44,710 nucleotides of DNA from Sideroxydans sp. GTDB taxonomy: Bacteria > Pseudomonadota > Gammaproteobacteria > Burkholderiales > Gallionellaceae. The DNA lies in assembly GCA_027310725.1 (NCBI GenBank), contig DAIDAG010000025.1:1-44710 (forward strand). Direction: 5' to 3'. Under the pieces are notes generated by a model, which worked only from the letters and a program-made list of their open reading frames with translations, was not told the origin of the DNA and did not search any database. Below are positions 1 to 10,848 of the stretch, in pieces; within the stretch, counting starts at the first letter, position 1; the number at the start of each line of letters is the position of its first letter. Position numbers and translations under genes: made by a program.

Positions 1-847
1 CGTGAACAGGCTCATCGCGAGCGGCCACACCTATGAACAGGACGATGCGCTGTGGCTGCGCACCACGGACTTTGGCGACGACAAGGACCGCGTGATGCGC
101 AAGAGCGACGGCGGCTACACCTATTTCGTGCCGGACGTGGCTTACCACCTGGACAAGTGGCGGCGCGGTTTCGAGCGCGTCATCAACGAACAGGGCTCCG
201 ACCACCACTCGACCATCACCCGCGTTCGCGCCGGTTTGCAGGCGCTGGATGCGGGCATCCCGCAAGGCTGGCCGGACTATGTGCTGCACCAGATGGTGAC
301 GGTGCTGAAGAACGGCGAAGAGGTGAAGATTTCCAAGCGCGCTGGCAGCTACGTGACGTTGCGCGATCTGATCGACGAAGTGGGTTGCGACGCGACGCGC
401 TATTTCCTTGCCGCGCGCCATCCCGATTCGCAACTGGTGTTCGACATCGACCTGGCGAAGTCGCAGAGCAATGACAATCCTGTGTATTACATCCAGTATG
501 CCCATGCCCGCATCAGCACGGTGCTGTCGCAATGGGGCGGTGACCGCGCGGTGTTGCTGCATGGGGATGTCGGCGTACTCGACAGCGAATACGAAACGCA
601 ATTGCTGCAGCGCATGATCGATTATCCGCAGGTGATCGAGACTGCGGCGGAAGACCTTGCACCACATCTGGTTGCTTTCTACCTCAAAGAATTGGCAGCC
701 GATTTTCACAGCTACTATAATGCCTCGCGCTTTCTCGTCGAGGACGAGAAGCTCAAGCTGGCGCGCCTGGCATTGATTGCCGCCGTGGCGCAGGTGATCA
801 AGAACGGATTGGCCTTGCTGGGTGTCTCTGCACCCGAGAAGATGTAA
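1..847 (+). CDS. argS: Arginyl-tRNA synthetase, C-terminal part (5' truncated by window edge)
   Basis: Class I aminoacyl-tRNA synthetase that charges tRNA-Arg in the cytoplasm. Only the last ~281 codons are present; the reading frame is already open at base 2, so the start lies outside the window. Visible are the end of the catalytic domain, the KMSKS-equivalent loop KISKRAG followed by [12 protein letters not shown], and then the DALR-type anticodon-binding domain beginning near [13 protein letters not shown], which is typical of ArgS. The gene ends in TAA and is followed after 18 bp by the SPOR-domain gene. The order argS-SPOR-dsbA is common in betaproteobacteria. Identification is firm; no oddities are seen in the visible part. 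Confidence 0.96.
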   Translation, partial: VNRLIASGHTYEQDDALWLRTTDFGDDKDRVMRKSDGGYTYFVPDVAYHLDKWRRGFERVINEQGSDHHSTITRVRAGLQALDAGIPQGWPDYVLHQMVTVLKNGEEVKISKRAGSYVTLRDLIDEVGCDATRYFLAARHPDSQLVFDIDLAKSQSNDNPVYYIQYAHARISTVLSQWGGDRAVLLHGDVGVLDSEYETQLLQRMIDYPQVIETAAEDLAPHLVAFYLKELAADFHSYYNASRFLVEDEKLKLARLALIAAVAQVIKNGLALLGVSAPEKM

Positions 848-865
848 CAAGAAAAAGGAAAGAAC

Positions 866-1459
866 ATGAGCGATGGTAAAGGCAAGGTTGTAGCGGGCGT
901 CTTCATCGGCATGGTGCTCGGCATTGCGGCGGCCGGGGGAGTTGCATGGTATGTGCTGCAAAAGAAAGCGACTTCCTTCACCAACAAGGATCAAGTTAAA
1001 CCTGCCCCGCAAGTGGCGCAGATTCCGGCAAATTCTCCCGTTGTTGCGCCGTCTTCAGCACCTGTGGCCGCTTCCGGCGTAGGCGAAGCCAAACAGCATT
1101 TTGAATTCTACAAAGTGCTGACCGACAAGCCCGATGCCGCGGCACGCAAAAACATCCCGAAGACCGTTGCACCGAAAGAACCGGCGGTTGCCAAAGCGCA
1201 GTCCGTACCGTCTGCACCGGCATCGAAAGAGATGTATTACGTGCAGGCCGGTTCGTTTCAGAACGAGGGCGATGCGGAGAAACTAAAAGCCAAGTTGGCG
1301 TTCTCAGGTTTCGAGGCAAGCATCCAGAAGGTAGCCATACCGGAAAAAGGCGAGTGGCACCGCGTGCGTCTTGGCCCGTATAACAACAGCGAAGCGGGCA
1401 AAACCATAGCAGCATTGAAGCAAAACGGCATTATCGCCACCCAATTACATGCCCAATGA
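866..1459 (+). CDS. SPOR domain-containing envelope protein (FtsN-like)
   Basis: 197-residue protein with one N-terminal membrane segment (about residues 8-31, VAGVFIGMVLGIAAAGGVAW), a low-complexity Pro/Ala/Lys periplasmic linker (about 40-120) and a C-terminal SPOR domain (about 122-195) starting MYYVQAGSFQNEGDAEKL and ending in HRVRLGPYNNSEAG. SPOR domains bind denuded septal peptidoglycan, so a role at the division site is expected. The single-pass plus linker plus SPOR architecture matches FtsN-like proteins, and this neighbourhood between argS and dsbA is where such a gene often lies in betaproteobacteria. ATG at 866 is preceded by an AAGGAAAG ribosome-binding sequence. I leave the symbol empty because SPOR proteins are poorly told apart without alignment. 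Confidence 0.85.
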   Translation: MSDGKGKVVAGVFIGMVLGIAAAGGVAWYVLQKKATSFTNKDQVKPAPQVAQIPANSPVVAPSSAPVAASGVGEAKQHFEFYKVLTDKPDAAARKNIPKTVAPKEPAVAKAQSVPSAPASKEMYYVQAGSFQNEGDAEKLKAKLAFSGFEASIQKVAIPEKGEWHRVRLGPYNNSEAGKTIAALKQNGIIATQLHAQ

Positions 1460-1490
1460 ATGGGCGCATCGATTCAATAAGGAGACGAGC

Positions 1491-2114
1491 ATGAGATTCT
1501 TCAAGCAGTTGTTGGCAGCGGTGGCACTGTTGTGCGCGACTTATGCGCAGGCCGAAGTGGTGGCCGGAAAAGATTACACGGTCATGAATTCTCCGATGCC
1601 GACAAGTAGCGGAAAAAAAGTCGAAGTGCTGGAGTTTTTCTTCTACGGCTGCCCTCATTGCTATCACCTGCATCCGTATCTCAGCGCATGGGAAAAAAAG
1701 ATGCCCAAGGATGTCGCGCTGGAATACGTCCCGGTCATTTTCAATGAAAGTTGGGAGCCGATGGCCCACACATACTATGCTCTTGAGGCAATAGGAAAAA
1801 TCAAGGATCTGCACAACGCGCTGTTTGAAGCCTGGAATGTGCAAAATATCGATCTGAGCGATGAAGCGCGTATTGCCGAATTTGTGGCAAAGCACGGCGT
1901 GGATCGCAGCAAGTTCGACGCTGGCTACAATTCCTTCGCGATATCCAGCAAGATTGCACGCAGCAACCAGCTGGTGCAGAGCTATGGTATCCGCGGCACA
2001 CCCACCATTGCGGTAGATGGCAAATACATCATCACCGGGCTGCAACCGCAAGAGACAATTCGCGTGCTGGATGAAGTCGTTGCACTGGCACGCAAGGAGC
2101 GCAGCAGGCATTGA
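1491..2114 (+). CDS. dsbA: Thiol:disulfide interchange protein DsbA
   Basis: Periplasmic disulfide oxidoreductase that introduces disulfide bonds into exported proteins and is reoxidised by DsbB. The 207-residue product has a Sec signal peptide (MRFFKQLLAAVALLCATYAQA, cleavage after about residue 21) and a thioredoxin fold with the DsbA-type active site C54-P-H-C57 in FFYGCPHCYH. The cis-proline region is GTPTIAV. I chose ATG 1491 rather than an in-frame start at 1449 because it has a good AAGGAG ribosome-binding site and puts the signal peptide at the N-terminus. It follows the SPOR gene closely and overlaps the candidate start of the next gene. Confident call. Confidence 0.95.
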   Translation: MRFFKQLLAAVALLCATYAQAEVVAGKDYTVMNSPMPTSSGKKVEVLEFFFYGCPHCYHLHPYLSAWEKKMPKDVALEYVPVIFNESWEPMAHTYYALEAIGKIKDLHNALFEAWNVQNIDLSDEARIAEFVAKHGVDRSKFDAGYNSFAISSKIARSNQLVQSYGIRGTPTIAVDGKYIITGLQPQETIRVLDEVVALARKERSRH

Positions 2115-2959
2115 TCAGGATCCGGGAATTGGGGGGCAGGATTTTGGGGCGGGAAGGAAGTGGAATTGCTGATTTGGCCCAATCCCAGATCCCAAATCCA
2201 AAATCCCTGGTTATCTCAGGCGCGTCGAGCGGCATCGGCCTGGCTTTGGCGCGCCATTATCTCAAGTGCGGCGCAGTTGTTGCCGCTTTCGCCCGTCGCG
2301 GCGATCTTCTGCAAAAACTCGCCGCAGAGTTTCCTGGCAAAGTGTATTGCTATACGCTGGATGTGCGCGACGCGCCTGCCATTCAGGCGGCGGCAACCGA
2401 TTTCATGTCGCACGTTGGTGTGCCTGACATCGTCATCGCCAATGCAGGGGTGAGCAGGGGCACGCTCACCGAGTATGCCGAGGACGAAGAAGTGTTCCAG
2501 AACATCATGGATATAAACGTGCTGGGCATGGTAAAGACGTTCCAGCCTTTTCATGCCGCGATGCGTGAAGCCAAGCAAGGAACGCTGGTCGGCATTGCCA
2601 GTGTAGCCGGCTTTCGCGGCCTGCCCGGATCTGGCGCGTACTCGGCTTCCAAGGCGGCTGCGATGTCTTACCTGGAAAGTCTGCGCGTCGAACTGCATGG
2701 CAGTGGCGTGAAGGTAGTGACGATCTGCCCGGGTTATATCAAGACGCCAATGACAGACATCAATACTTACCCCATGCCTTTCATCCTGGAAGCAGATGAG
2801 GCGGCACGCCGCATGGCGCGTGCAATCGAGAGAGGTGCATCATTCTCCGTCGTACCTTGGCAGATGGGATTGACAGGTTGGCTACTGAAGCGCTTACCTA
2901 ATTGGATCTACGATCCGGTATTCAGCAAGGCACCGCATAAGTCGCGTGACCATCAATAG
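2111..2959 (+). CDS. Short-chain dehydrogenase/reductase (SDR family)
   Basis: Classical SDR oxidoreductase; the substrate is not predictable. Motifs visible: cofactor loop GASSGIG, the NAG motif in IANAGVS, the catalytic Ser in ASVAGFRG, the YSASK catalytic Tyr/Lys pair, and PGYIKTPM after it. The start is uncertain. The domain proper begins with SLVISGASSGIG near base 2204, and there is no ATG upstream. The coordinates use a TTG at 2111 overlapping the dsbA stop; TTG 2144 or TTG 2174 (with AAGGAAG about 12 bp upstream) are equally possible. The first ~32 codons cover degenerate CCAAATC-type heptamers and may be untranslated. Cytoplasmic; last gene of the argS run. Confidence 0.85.
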   Translation: MIRIRELGGRILGREGSGIADLAQSQIPNPKSLVISGASSGIGLALARHYLKCGAVVAAFARRGDLLQKLAAEFPGKVYCYTLDVRDAPAIQAAATDFMSHVGVPDIVIANAGVSRGTLTEYAEDEEVFQNIMDINVLGMVKTFQPFHAAMREAKQGTLVGIASVAGFRGLPGSGAYSASKAAAMSYLESLRVELHGSGVKVVTICPGYIKTPMTDINTYPMPFILEADEAARRMARAIERGASFSVVPWQMGLTGWLLKRLPNWIYDPVFSKAPHKSRDHQ

Positions 2960-3018
2960 GCTCAACCACCCTTTCGGGTTATGTCAGATGCGTTCCGCAA
3001 CGCACTTGAGTGACTTCC

Positions 3019-3056
3019 AACATTAAATTTCTTTTAAGAATATCCCCCTTAATGTT
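3019..3056. promoter_or_regulatory. Inverted repeat AACATTAA-N22-TTAATGTT upstream of petA
   Basis: Perfect 8-bp inverted repeat (3019-3026 and 3049-3056) in the 170-bp AT-rich gap between the SDR gene and petA. It could be an operator or part of a promoter for petABC; I found no convincing -35/-10 pair to place it against. Confidence 0.25.
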
Positions 3057-3132
3057 AATTGCAAGTAAAAGGGCGCGCGCGTAGAATTCACGCGATTTTA
3101 ACAAACTGCAATAAACTCAAAGGAGCGTAAAG

Positions 3133-3645
3133 ATGGAGAATGAGGCTTTGAGCAACAGCGACCGCCGGGATTTTCTGGTCAAGTTGACTTCAGTAGTTGG
3201 TGGGGCAGGGGTGGCGGCAACCTGCGTACCTTTCGTGGCAAGTATGAATCCAAGTTCCGATGTGCTGGCAAAAGCCGAGACCGAGGTCGATCTGACCGGT
3301 ATTCCGCCGGGTGGCCTGCGCACGGTTGCCTGGCAGGGCAAGCCGGTCTTCATACTGCGCCGCACTCCGGACGAGATCAAAGAGGCTCAAGCCAGTAATG
3401 GGGGATCTGACCCGGAGCCGGATAGCCAGCGTGTAAAGAATCCAGAGTGGCTGGTCGTTATTGGAGTTTGTACACATATGGGTTGTGTGCCGAACAAGGA
3501 AGGGGCGGGTTGGACATGCCACTGCCACGGTAGCCAATATGACGATAGTGGCCGCGTAACGCGTGGTCCGGCACCGAAAAACCTTGAAGTTCCGCCATAT
3601 CACTTTGTGTCGGAAAACAAGATCGTTATCGGCAAAGTTGCTTAA
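3133..3645 (+). CDS. petA: Ubiquinol-cytochrome c reductase iron-sulfur subunit (Rieske)
   Basis: Rieske [2Fe-2S] subunit of the cytochrome bc1 complex, which passes electrons from ubiquinol to cytochrome c1 on the periplasmic side of the inner membrane. The 170-residue protein has a twin-arginine motif (SDRRDFL, R11-R12) before a single membrane anchor (about 18-38), consistent with Tat export. Cluster box I is C113-T-H115-M-G-C118 and box II is C129-H-C131-H132-G-S; C113, H115, C129 and H132 are the expected ligands, and C118-C131 the structural disulfide. ATG 3133 has an AAAGGAG ribosome-binding site. First gene of petABC, 12 bp before petB. Confidence 0.97.
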   Translation: MENEALSNSDRRDFLVKLTSVVGGAGVAATCVPFVASMNPSSDVLAKAETEVDLTGIPPGGLRTVAWQGKPVFILRRTPDEIKEAQASNGGSDPEPDSQRVKNPEWLVVIGVCTHMGCVPNKEGAGWTCHCHGSQYDDSGRVTRGPAPKNLEVPPYHFVSENKIVIGKVA

Positions 3646-3657
3646 GGAGGCCACCCC

Positions 3658-4896
3658 ATGAAAACAAAAATTATCAATTGGATAGACCAGCGCTTCCCTC
3701 TCACCAGCTTTGTCGAACATGATCTGACAGGTTATCCCACCCCGCGCAACCTCAGTTACTGGTGGAACTTCGGCTTCCTCGCCGGATTTGTGCTGGTACT
3801 GCAGGTAGTGACGGGAATATTCCTGGCGATGCATTACAAGGCAGATGTTTCACTTTCGTTTGATTCCATCCAGCACATCATGCGTGATGTGAATTACGGC
3901 TGGTTGTTGCGTTATATGCATGCGATGGGTGCATCTGCATTCTTCTTTGTGATCTTTGTTCACATGGCGCGTACGTTGTATTACGGCTCATATCGCGCAC
4001 CACGCGAATTGCTGTGGTGGACAGGACAGGGGTTGCTATTGCTGCTGATGGCAACGGCTTTCATGGGCTATTTGCTGCCATGGGGACAAATGTCGTTCTG
4101 GGGTGCGACGGTCATTACCAATCTGTTCCGGGCAACGCCATTTTTTGGTGACCAGGTTGTCATCTGGCTACGAGGCGATTTCACGGTAGGCGATGCAACT
4201 CTGTCACGCTTTTTCTCGTTGCACTATCTGTTCCCGTTCCTCATCATCGGGGCGGTAGTAGTGCATCTGGTGGCGTTGCACACAGTCAAGAGCAGCAACC
4301 CGAGCGGTATCGATCTGGCCGACCACGACAATATCCCGTTCCACCCGTACTTCACGATCAAGGATCTGTATGGGCTGGGCTTGTTCCTGATGTTGTATAG
4401 CGTGTTTGTGTTCTTCATTCCCGACAGTTTGATTGAACCCGCCAATAACATTCCTGCAAACCCCATGATGACCCCGAACCACATCGTTCCGGAATGGTAT
4501 TTCCTGCCGTTCTACGCGATATTGCGCTCGGTGCCGAATATGGTCGGCGGCGTAGTCGCAATGGGCTTGTCGGTGATCATATTTGCCTTCATGCCATATC
4601 TGGATCGTTCGCGCATACCCGGTGGCGCAAGGCATCGTCCGATATACAGAGTACAGTTCTACCTGTTCATGATCGACATGCTGGTGCTGGGATTCGTGGG
4701 CTACTATCCGCCAACTGATCAATCGATCCTGATCGGTCAAGTTGCGACACTGTGCTATTTTGGTTCTTTCTTTATCGTCCCTTTCTTGTCCAAGGTAGAA
4801 GAGCGCTGGCTCATCAAGCGTGGCTTGCCTCCGGAGGTGATGGCCCTTATTGAGAGCGAAAAACATGAGATAAGTAAAAAAGGAGGCAAGCTGTGA
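3658..4896 (+). CDS. petB: Cytochrome b of the bc1 complex
   Basis: Membrane core subunit of ubiquinol:cytochrome c oxidoreductase, carrying hemes bL and bH and the Qo and Qi quinone sites. The 412-residue length is normal for a proteobacterial cytochrome b. Eight or so hydrophobic helices are visible, with the Gly-rich YLLPWGQMSFWG stretch and the Qo-site PEWY motif in VPEWYFLPFYAILRS. The conserved N-terminal WWNFG segment is present. The gene is preceded by AAGGAGG and overlaps petC by 4 bp (GTGA), so translation is probably coupled. No anomalies. Confidence 0.97.
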   Translation: MKTKIINWIDQRFPLTSFVEHDLTGYPTPRNLSYWWNFGFLAGFVLVLQVVTGIFLAMHYKADVSLSFDSIQHIMRDVNYGWLLRYMHAMGASAFFFVIFVHMARTLYYGSYRAPRELLWWTGQGLLLLLMATAFMGYLLPWGQMSFWGATVITNLFRATPFFGDQVVIWLRGDFTVGDATLSRFFSLHYLFPFLIIGAVVVHLVALHTVKSSNPSGIDLADHDNIPFHPYFTIKDLYGLGLFLMLYSVFVFFIPDSLIEPANNIPANPMMTPNHIVPEWYFLPFYAILRSVPNMVGGVVAMGLSVIIFAFMPYLDRSRIPGGARHRPIYRVQFYLFMIDMLVLGFVGYYPPTDQSILIGQVATLCYFGSFFIVPFLSKVEERWLIKRGLPPEVMALIESEKHEISKKGGKL

Positions 4897-5531
4897 AAAA
4901 GCTCATGACAATTTTGGCTTCATGCCTTATCGCTACATCGGTGCTGGCATCGGAAGCGGAACTGAAAACAGTCAAAGTCGGCCACGATGTGCAGACGTTG
5001 GAGCGCGGAGTGGATGCCGTGATGACTAACTGCCATTCTTGCCACAGCCTGAAGTACATTACTTACAGGGACTTGGTTGCGGCGGGAGTAGACGCAAAAA
5101 AGGTAGATGCCTGGCGCGGTGATCAGCCGTTGTCTTCTGCCTTGCTCGCTCAGATGTCGGAAGCCGATGCTGCCCAGGCTTTCGGCATAGCTCCGCCGGA
5201 TCTGAGCCTGATGGCAAAAGCACGAGAAGGCGGAGTGAACTATGTTTACTCCTATCTTTTGGGCTATTACGTTGGCCCCGATGGTGCGACCGGGAATCAT
5301 TATTATCCACCCACCAAAATGCCGGATATTCTCGGGGTCAGTACCGCACCGCAGGATCAGCAGGCAAAAATACAAGATACAGCACATGACATCGTATCTT
5401 TCTTGTCCTGGGCGGCCGATCCGCACGGAGATGAGCGGATCCGTCTGGGGTATTACGTAATGGCGTACTTGGTTGTGCTGACGACCTTGCTCTATTTGGT
5501 CAAGAAGCGGGTCTGGTCAAAGTTGAAATGA
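4893..5531 (+). CDS. petC: Cytochrome c1 of the bc1 complex
   Basis: Membrane-anchored c-type cytochrome that takes electrons from the Rieske protein and passes them to soluble cytochrome c. The 212-residue product has a signal peptide (about 1-20, ending SVLAS), a heme-binding C47-H-S-C50-H51 motif followed by SLKYITYRD, the likely Met ligand in PPTKMPDILG, and a C-terminal anchor (about 188-205, YYVMAYLVVLTTLLYLV). It starts with GTG at 4893 inside the petB stop (GTGA overlap) after AGGAGG. It is shorter than mitochondrial-type c1 but normal for betaproteobacteria. Last gene of petABC. Confidence 0.96.
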   Translation: MKKLMTILASCLIATSVLASEAELKTVKVGHDVQTLERGVDAVMTNCHSCHSLKYITYRDLVAAGVDAKKVDAWRGDQPLSSALLAQMSEADAAQAFGIAPPDLSLMAKAREGGVNYVYSYLLGYYVGPDGATGNHYYPPTKMPDILGVSTAPQDQQAKIQDTAHDIVSFLSWAADPHGDERIRLGYYVMAYLVVLTTLLYLVKKRVWSKLK

Positions 5532-5543
5532 TCTATTTATGTC

Positions 5544-5573
5544 CGGCTTCATGAAAAACATGGAGCCGGCATG
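5544..5573 (+). terminator. Hairpin after petC
   Basis: CCGGCTTCATG, a loop of five A, then CATGGAGCCGG form an 11-bp stem with one G-T pair just downstream of petC. There is no following T-run, so it may act as an RNA stability element ahead of the stronger terminator at 5631. Confidence 0.4.
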
Positions 5574-5626
5574 AAAGAGTCTTAAATGATCTTTTGCCGA
5601 TGTGACGGATCGTTTATGGCGTAATG

Positions 5627-5662
5627 AAAAACTGGCGGGCGCTTAGCCCGCCAGTTTCTTTT
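5627..5662. terminator. Bidirectional rho-independent terminator between petC and gatB
   Basis: Perfect 10-bp stem: ACTGGCGGGC (5631-5640), 5-nt loop, GCCCGCCAGT (5646-5655). It is flanked by AAAA on the left and TTCTTTTT on the right, so it can terminate both the petABC (+) and the gat (-) transcript. The right arm lies inside gatB and encodes its last residues Leu-Ala-Gly. Confidence 0.8.
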
Positions 5663-7145
5663 TCAGGATGTCGTTCAGCTGAGCGGGATTGGCTTTACCC
5701 TTGCTTGCCTTCATGGCGAGACCGACGAAGAAACCGAACAATTTGTCTTTGCCGCTGCGGTATTCCGCGACCTTGTCGCCATTGGCAGCGATAATTTCAT
5801 CAACCAGCGCTTCGATGGCGCCGCTGTCGGAAACCTGCTTCAATCCTTTGGCCTCGATGATTACATCCGCTTCGCCGCCTTCCGCCCACATGGTGCGAAA
5901 CACTTCTTTCGCGCCGGAGTTCGAAATAGTGCCGTCGATGACGCGCATGATCATGCCGCCGAGCTGTTGCGCGCTGATCGGGCATTGCGTCATGTCCAGA
6001 CCGTCACGGTTCAACTGGGCGCTAACTTCGCCAATGATCCAGTTGGCGCAAAGCTTTGCTGCATATGGCTCAGCAGAAGAAGCGGCACCAAGATTAATGG
6101 CACTGCGAACTTGTGAAAATAATGAATTAACCGAGCCCTCGAAGAAATCTGCTATCTCGCGCGACGCGGTGAGGATGCTCGCATCATATGCGGAAAGACC
6201 GAGTTCGCTCACATAACGCACCTGCTTGGCCTGCGGCAGTTCCGGCAAGGTGCCGCGCACTTGCTCAATCCATTCGGTTGATATTTCCAGAGGCAACAGA
6301 TCGGGATCGGGGAAATAACGATAGTCGTGTGCATCTTCCTTGCTGCGCATCGCACGCGTCTCGCCGGTATCCGGGTTGAACAGCACTGTCGCCTGGTGGA
6401 TCTTGCCGCCGTTCTCGATGGTGTCGATCTGCCATTGCACTTCATAGTCGATGGCCTGCTGCATGAACTTGAACGAATTCAGGTTCTTGATCTCGCGGCG
6501 CGTGCCCAGCGGTTCGCCTGGGCGGCGTACCGACACGTTCACGTCACAGCGGAACGAACCCTCTTGCATGTTGCCGTCGCAGATGCCGATCCACCGTACC
6601 AGCGTATGCAGTGCTTTGGCGTAGGCGACCGCTTCGGCGGCGGAGCACATGTCCGGTTCGGACACGATTTCCAGCAGCGGGGTGCCGGCACGGTTCAGGT
6701 CGATACCTGTTACGCCTTGCGAATTGCCGTGTACCGATTTGCCAGCATCTTCTTCCAGGTGGGCACGGGTGATGCGTACCGTTTTTTCATAGGGTTTTGC
6801 GTTACCCGACAGCGGCTCTACCTGGATGGTCAGCGCGCCTTGGCCGACCACCGGCAGATCGAACTGGCTGATCTGGTAGCCCTTGGGCAGGTCGGGGTAG
6901 AAATAATTCTTGCGTGCGAACACCGAGCGTTGAGCGATGCGCGCGCCGGTGGCAAGGCCGAACTTGATCGCCCGCTCGACTGCGCCCTTGTTCAGCACCG
7001 GCAATACGCCGGGCAGCGCGATGCTCACCGCATCGGCTTGCGTGTTGGGTTCGGCGCCAAATGCGGTCGAAGCACCGGAGAATATCTTGGTGTTGGTGGA
7101 GAGCTGGGTATGTACTTCCAGTCCGATGACGATTTCCCACTGCAT
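5643..7145 (-). CDS. gatB: Aspartyl/glutamyl-tRNA(Asn/Gln) amidotransferase subunit B
   Basis: Subunit of the GatCAB amidotransferase that binds and phosphorylates misacylated Glu-tRNA-Gln or Asp-tRNA-Asn before amidation. About 500 residues. The N-terminal kinase-like domain begins [15 protein letters not shown]; visible family signatures include [19 protein letters not shown] and the [13 protein letters not shown] block. A C-terminal helical/YqeY-like tail (about 350-500) ends KKKLAG. I chose ATG 7145 over an in-frame start 54 bp upstream because it matches the family N-terminus and overlaps the upstream gene's stop by one base (TAATG). Last gene of the gat operon. Confidence 0.96.
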   Translation of the reverse strand: MQWEIVIGLEVHTQLSTNTKIFSGASTAFGAEPNTQADAVSIALPGVLPVLNKGAVERAIKFGLATGARIAQRSVFARKNYFYPDLPKGYQISQFDLPVVGQGALTIQVEPLSGNAKPYEKTVRITRAHLEEDAGKSVHGNSQGVTGIDLNRAGTPLLEIVSEPDMCSAAEAVAYAKALHTLVRWIGICDGNMQEGSFRCDVNVSVRRPGEPLGTRREIKNLNSFKFMQQAIDYEVQWQIDTIENGGKIHQATVLFNPDTGETRAMRSKEDAHDYRYFPDPDLLPLEISTEWIEQVRGTLPELPQAKQVRYVSELGLSAYDASILTASREIADFFEGSVNSLFSQVRSAINLGAASSAEPYAAKLCANWIIGEVSAQLNRDGLDMTQCPISAQQLGGMIMRVIDGTISNSGAKEVFRTMWAEGGEADVIIEAKGLKQVSDSGAIEALVDEIIAANGDKVAEYRSGKDKLFGFFVGLAMKASKGKANPAQLNDILKKKLAG

Positions 7146-7945
7146 TATTTGCTCCGTATATTCGAGGAGGAAGGCAGGGCGGCGCGCACGCCGTCCCAAA
7201 GCGCGATGCGCGCTTCGATGGCTTCGCGGCCGGCCTTCGATGCAGCGCGCAATTTCGTATCGCTACCGCTGCATAGGTGTCCCAGCAATTTGAGCGACAG
7301 CGGACCGTGGAGCTCGTCGTCGAGGTGGATGTGGCGCTCGAGGTAGTAATGGAACAGGGGCGCCTTTCTCTTGCCGATGTTCATGTCGGCCAGCAAGGCG
7401 CGGAACATGCCGGGGATCACCTGTTCGCGGCCGAGCGCGAACGCCGCAGCCACGATATGCGTCTTGCCGCTGCCGATGAAACCGAACGTCGTCTGCATGA
7501 ACCGGCGCGACGGTTCGGGAATCTTTGCGATCTTCAGCGCCTTCTCGATGCCGTTCCTCTGCACCGACCTGATGAAGGCTTTCACCGGGGCAGTGTCGGC
7601 ACCCACTTCTTCCATCGCGCCGATGTACAGGTCAAAATGGCTGATGAATGTCGGGTTTCCCTTCGCATCCGGCAAGCCGTCGTCGGTCTCTTCGCCCAGC
7701 ACGATCTCGTTGATGAAGCGCTGTGCCGAGGTGACGGTGGCATCGCCGGTCGGCATCCACGGCATGGCGGCCGGCGCCAGGTCGCGTTGCAGGTATTTGA
7801 GCAGCGACATGAAATCCCATACCGAATAGACATGGTGTTCCATGAAGCGGCGCAGATCGTCGATGTTGCGCACCGCGCCGTAGACGGGATGGCGGTCGAG
7901 CTGTCTCTTGAGTGTGGGCACACCGGTGAATCTCGTGATTTTCAT
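7145..7945 (-). CDS. DUF3050-like protein (possible heme-oxygenase-like fold), inserted in the gat operon
   Basis: 266-residue soluble protein that I recognise as DUF3050-like from [18 protein letters not shown] near the N-terminus and a His/Asp-rich C-terminal helix [18 protein letters not shown]. Members of this family are predicted to adopt a heme-oxygenase-like helical fold. Repeated acidic and His residues ([23 protein letters not shown]) would suit a metal site, but that is inference. ATG 7945 is preferred over a TTG at 7957 because GAGG lies 6 bp upstream. The gene sits between gatA and gatB with end-to-end contacts on both sides, so it is co-transcribed with the amidotransferase, an unusual partner. 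Function unknown. Confidence 0.75.
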   Translation of the reverse strand: MKITRFTGVPTLKRQLDRHPVYGAVRNIDDLRRFMEHHVYSVWDFMSLLKYLQRDLAPAAMPWMPTGDATVTSAQRFINEIVLGEETDDGLPDAKGNPTFISHFDLYIGAMEEVGADTAPVKAFIRSVQRNGIEKALKIAKIPEPSRRFMQTTFGFIGSGKTHIVAAAFALGREQVIPGMFRALLADMNIGKRKAPLFHYYLERHIHLDDELHGPLSLKLLGHLCSGSDTKLRAASKAGREAIEARIALWDGVRAALPSSSNIRSK

Positions 7946-7953
7946 GAATTGCC

Positions 7954-9405
<1,452 letters not shown>

Positions 9406-9411
9406 GGCGGT

Positions 9412-9699
9412 TTACTCGATGACCTGCGGAACCAGGTACAGGCCGTTTTCAACCTGTGGGGCAATCGCCTGGAAAGCCTCGCGCTGATTGGCTTCGGTGA
9501 CTTTGTCCTCGCGCAGGCGCTGTGCCACATCCTGGGCGTGGGACATCGGTTCTATGCCCGTAGTATCGACTGCCTGCATTTCGGCGATCAGGCCGAAGAT
9601 GTTATTCAGTTGATCCCGGGCGGCTTGGAGTTCTGGGTCGGTCATCGCCAGCCGGGCAAGGCGGGCGACTTTTTCGACATCGGCTAAACTTAGGGACAT
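9412..9699 (-). CDS. gatC: Aspartyl/glutamyl-tRNA(Asn/Gln) amidotransferase subunit C
   Basis: Small 95-residue subunit that stabilises GatA-GatB. Begins [19 protein letters not shown], the conserved start of GatC, and ends [12 protein letters not shown]. An in-frame start 66 bp upstream would add a tail not found in the family and would run into the divergent mreB promoter, so ATG 9699 is preferred. First gene of gatC-gatA-DUF3050-gatB. Confidence 0.95.
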   Translation of the reverse strand: MSLSLADVEKVARLARLAMTDPELQAARDQLNNIFGLIAEMQAVDTTGIEPMSHAQDVAQRLREDKVTEANQREAFQAIAPQVENGLYLVPQVIE

Positions 9700-9711
9700 A
9701 AACGGGTTTAA

Positions 9712-10833
<1,122 letters not shown>

Positions 10834-10848
10834 TCGTACGGCAGTACC

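Noticed and set aside
6327-7346. Long antisense open frames over gatB, gatA, mreC, mrdA, the efflux genes and others
   Set aside because: They are shadows in GC-rich coding DNA; the sense strand encodes full-length conserved proteins with catalytic motifs.
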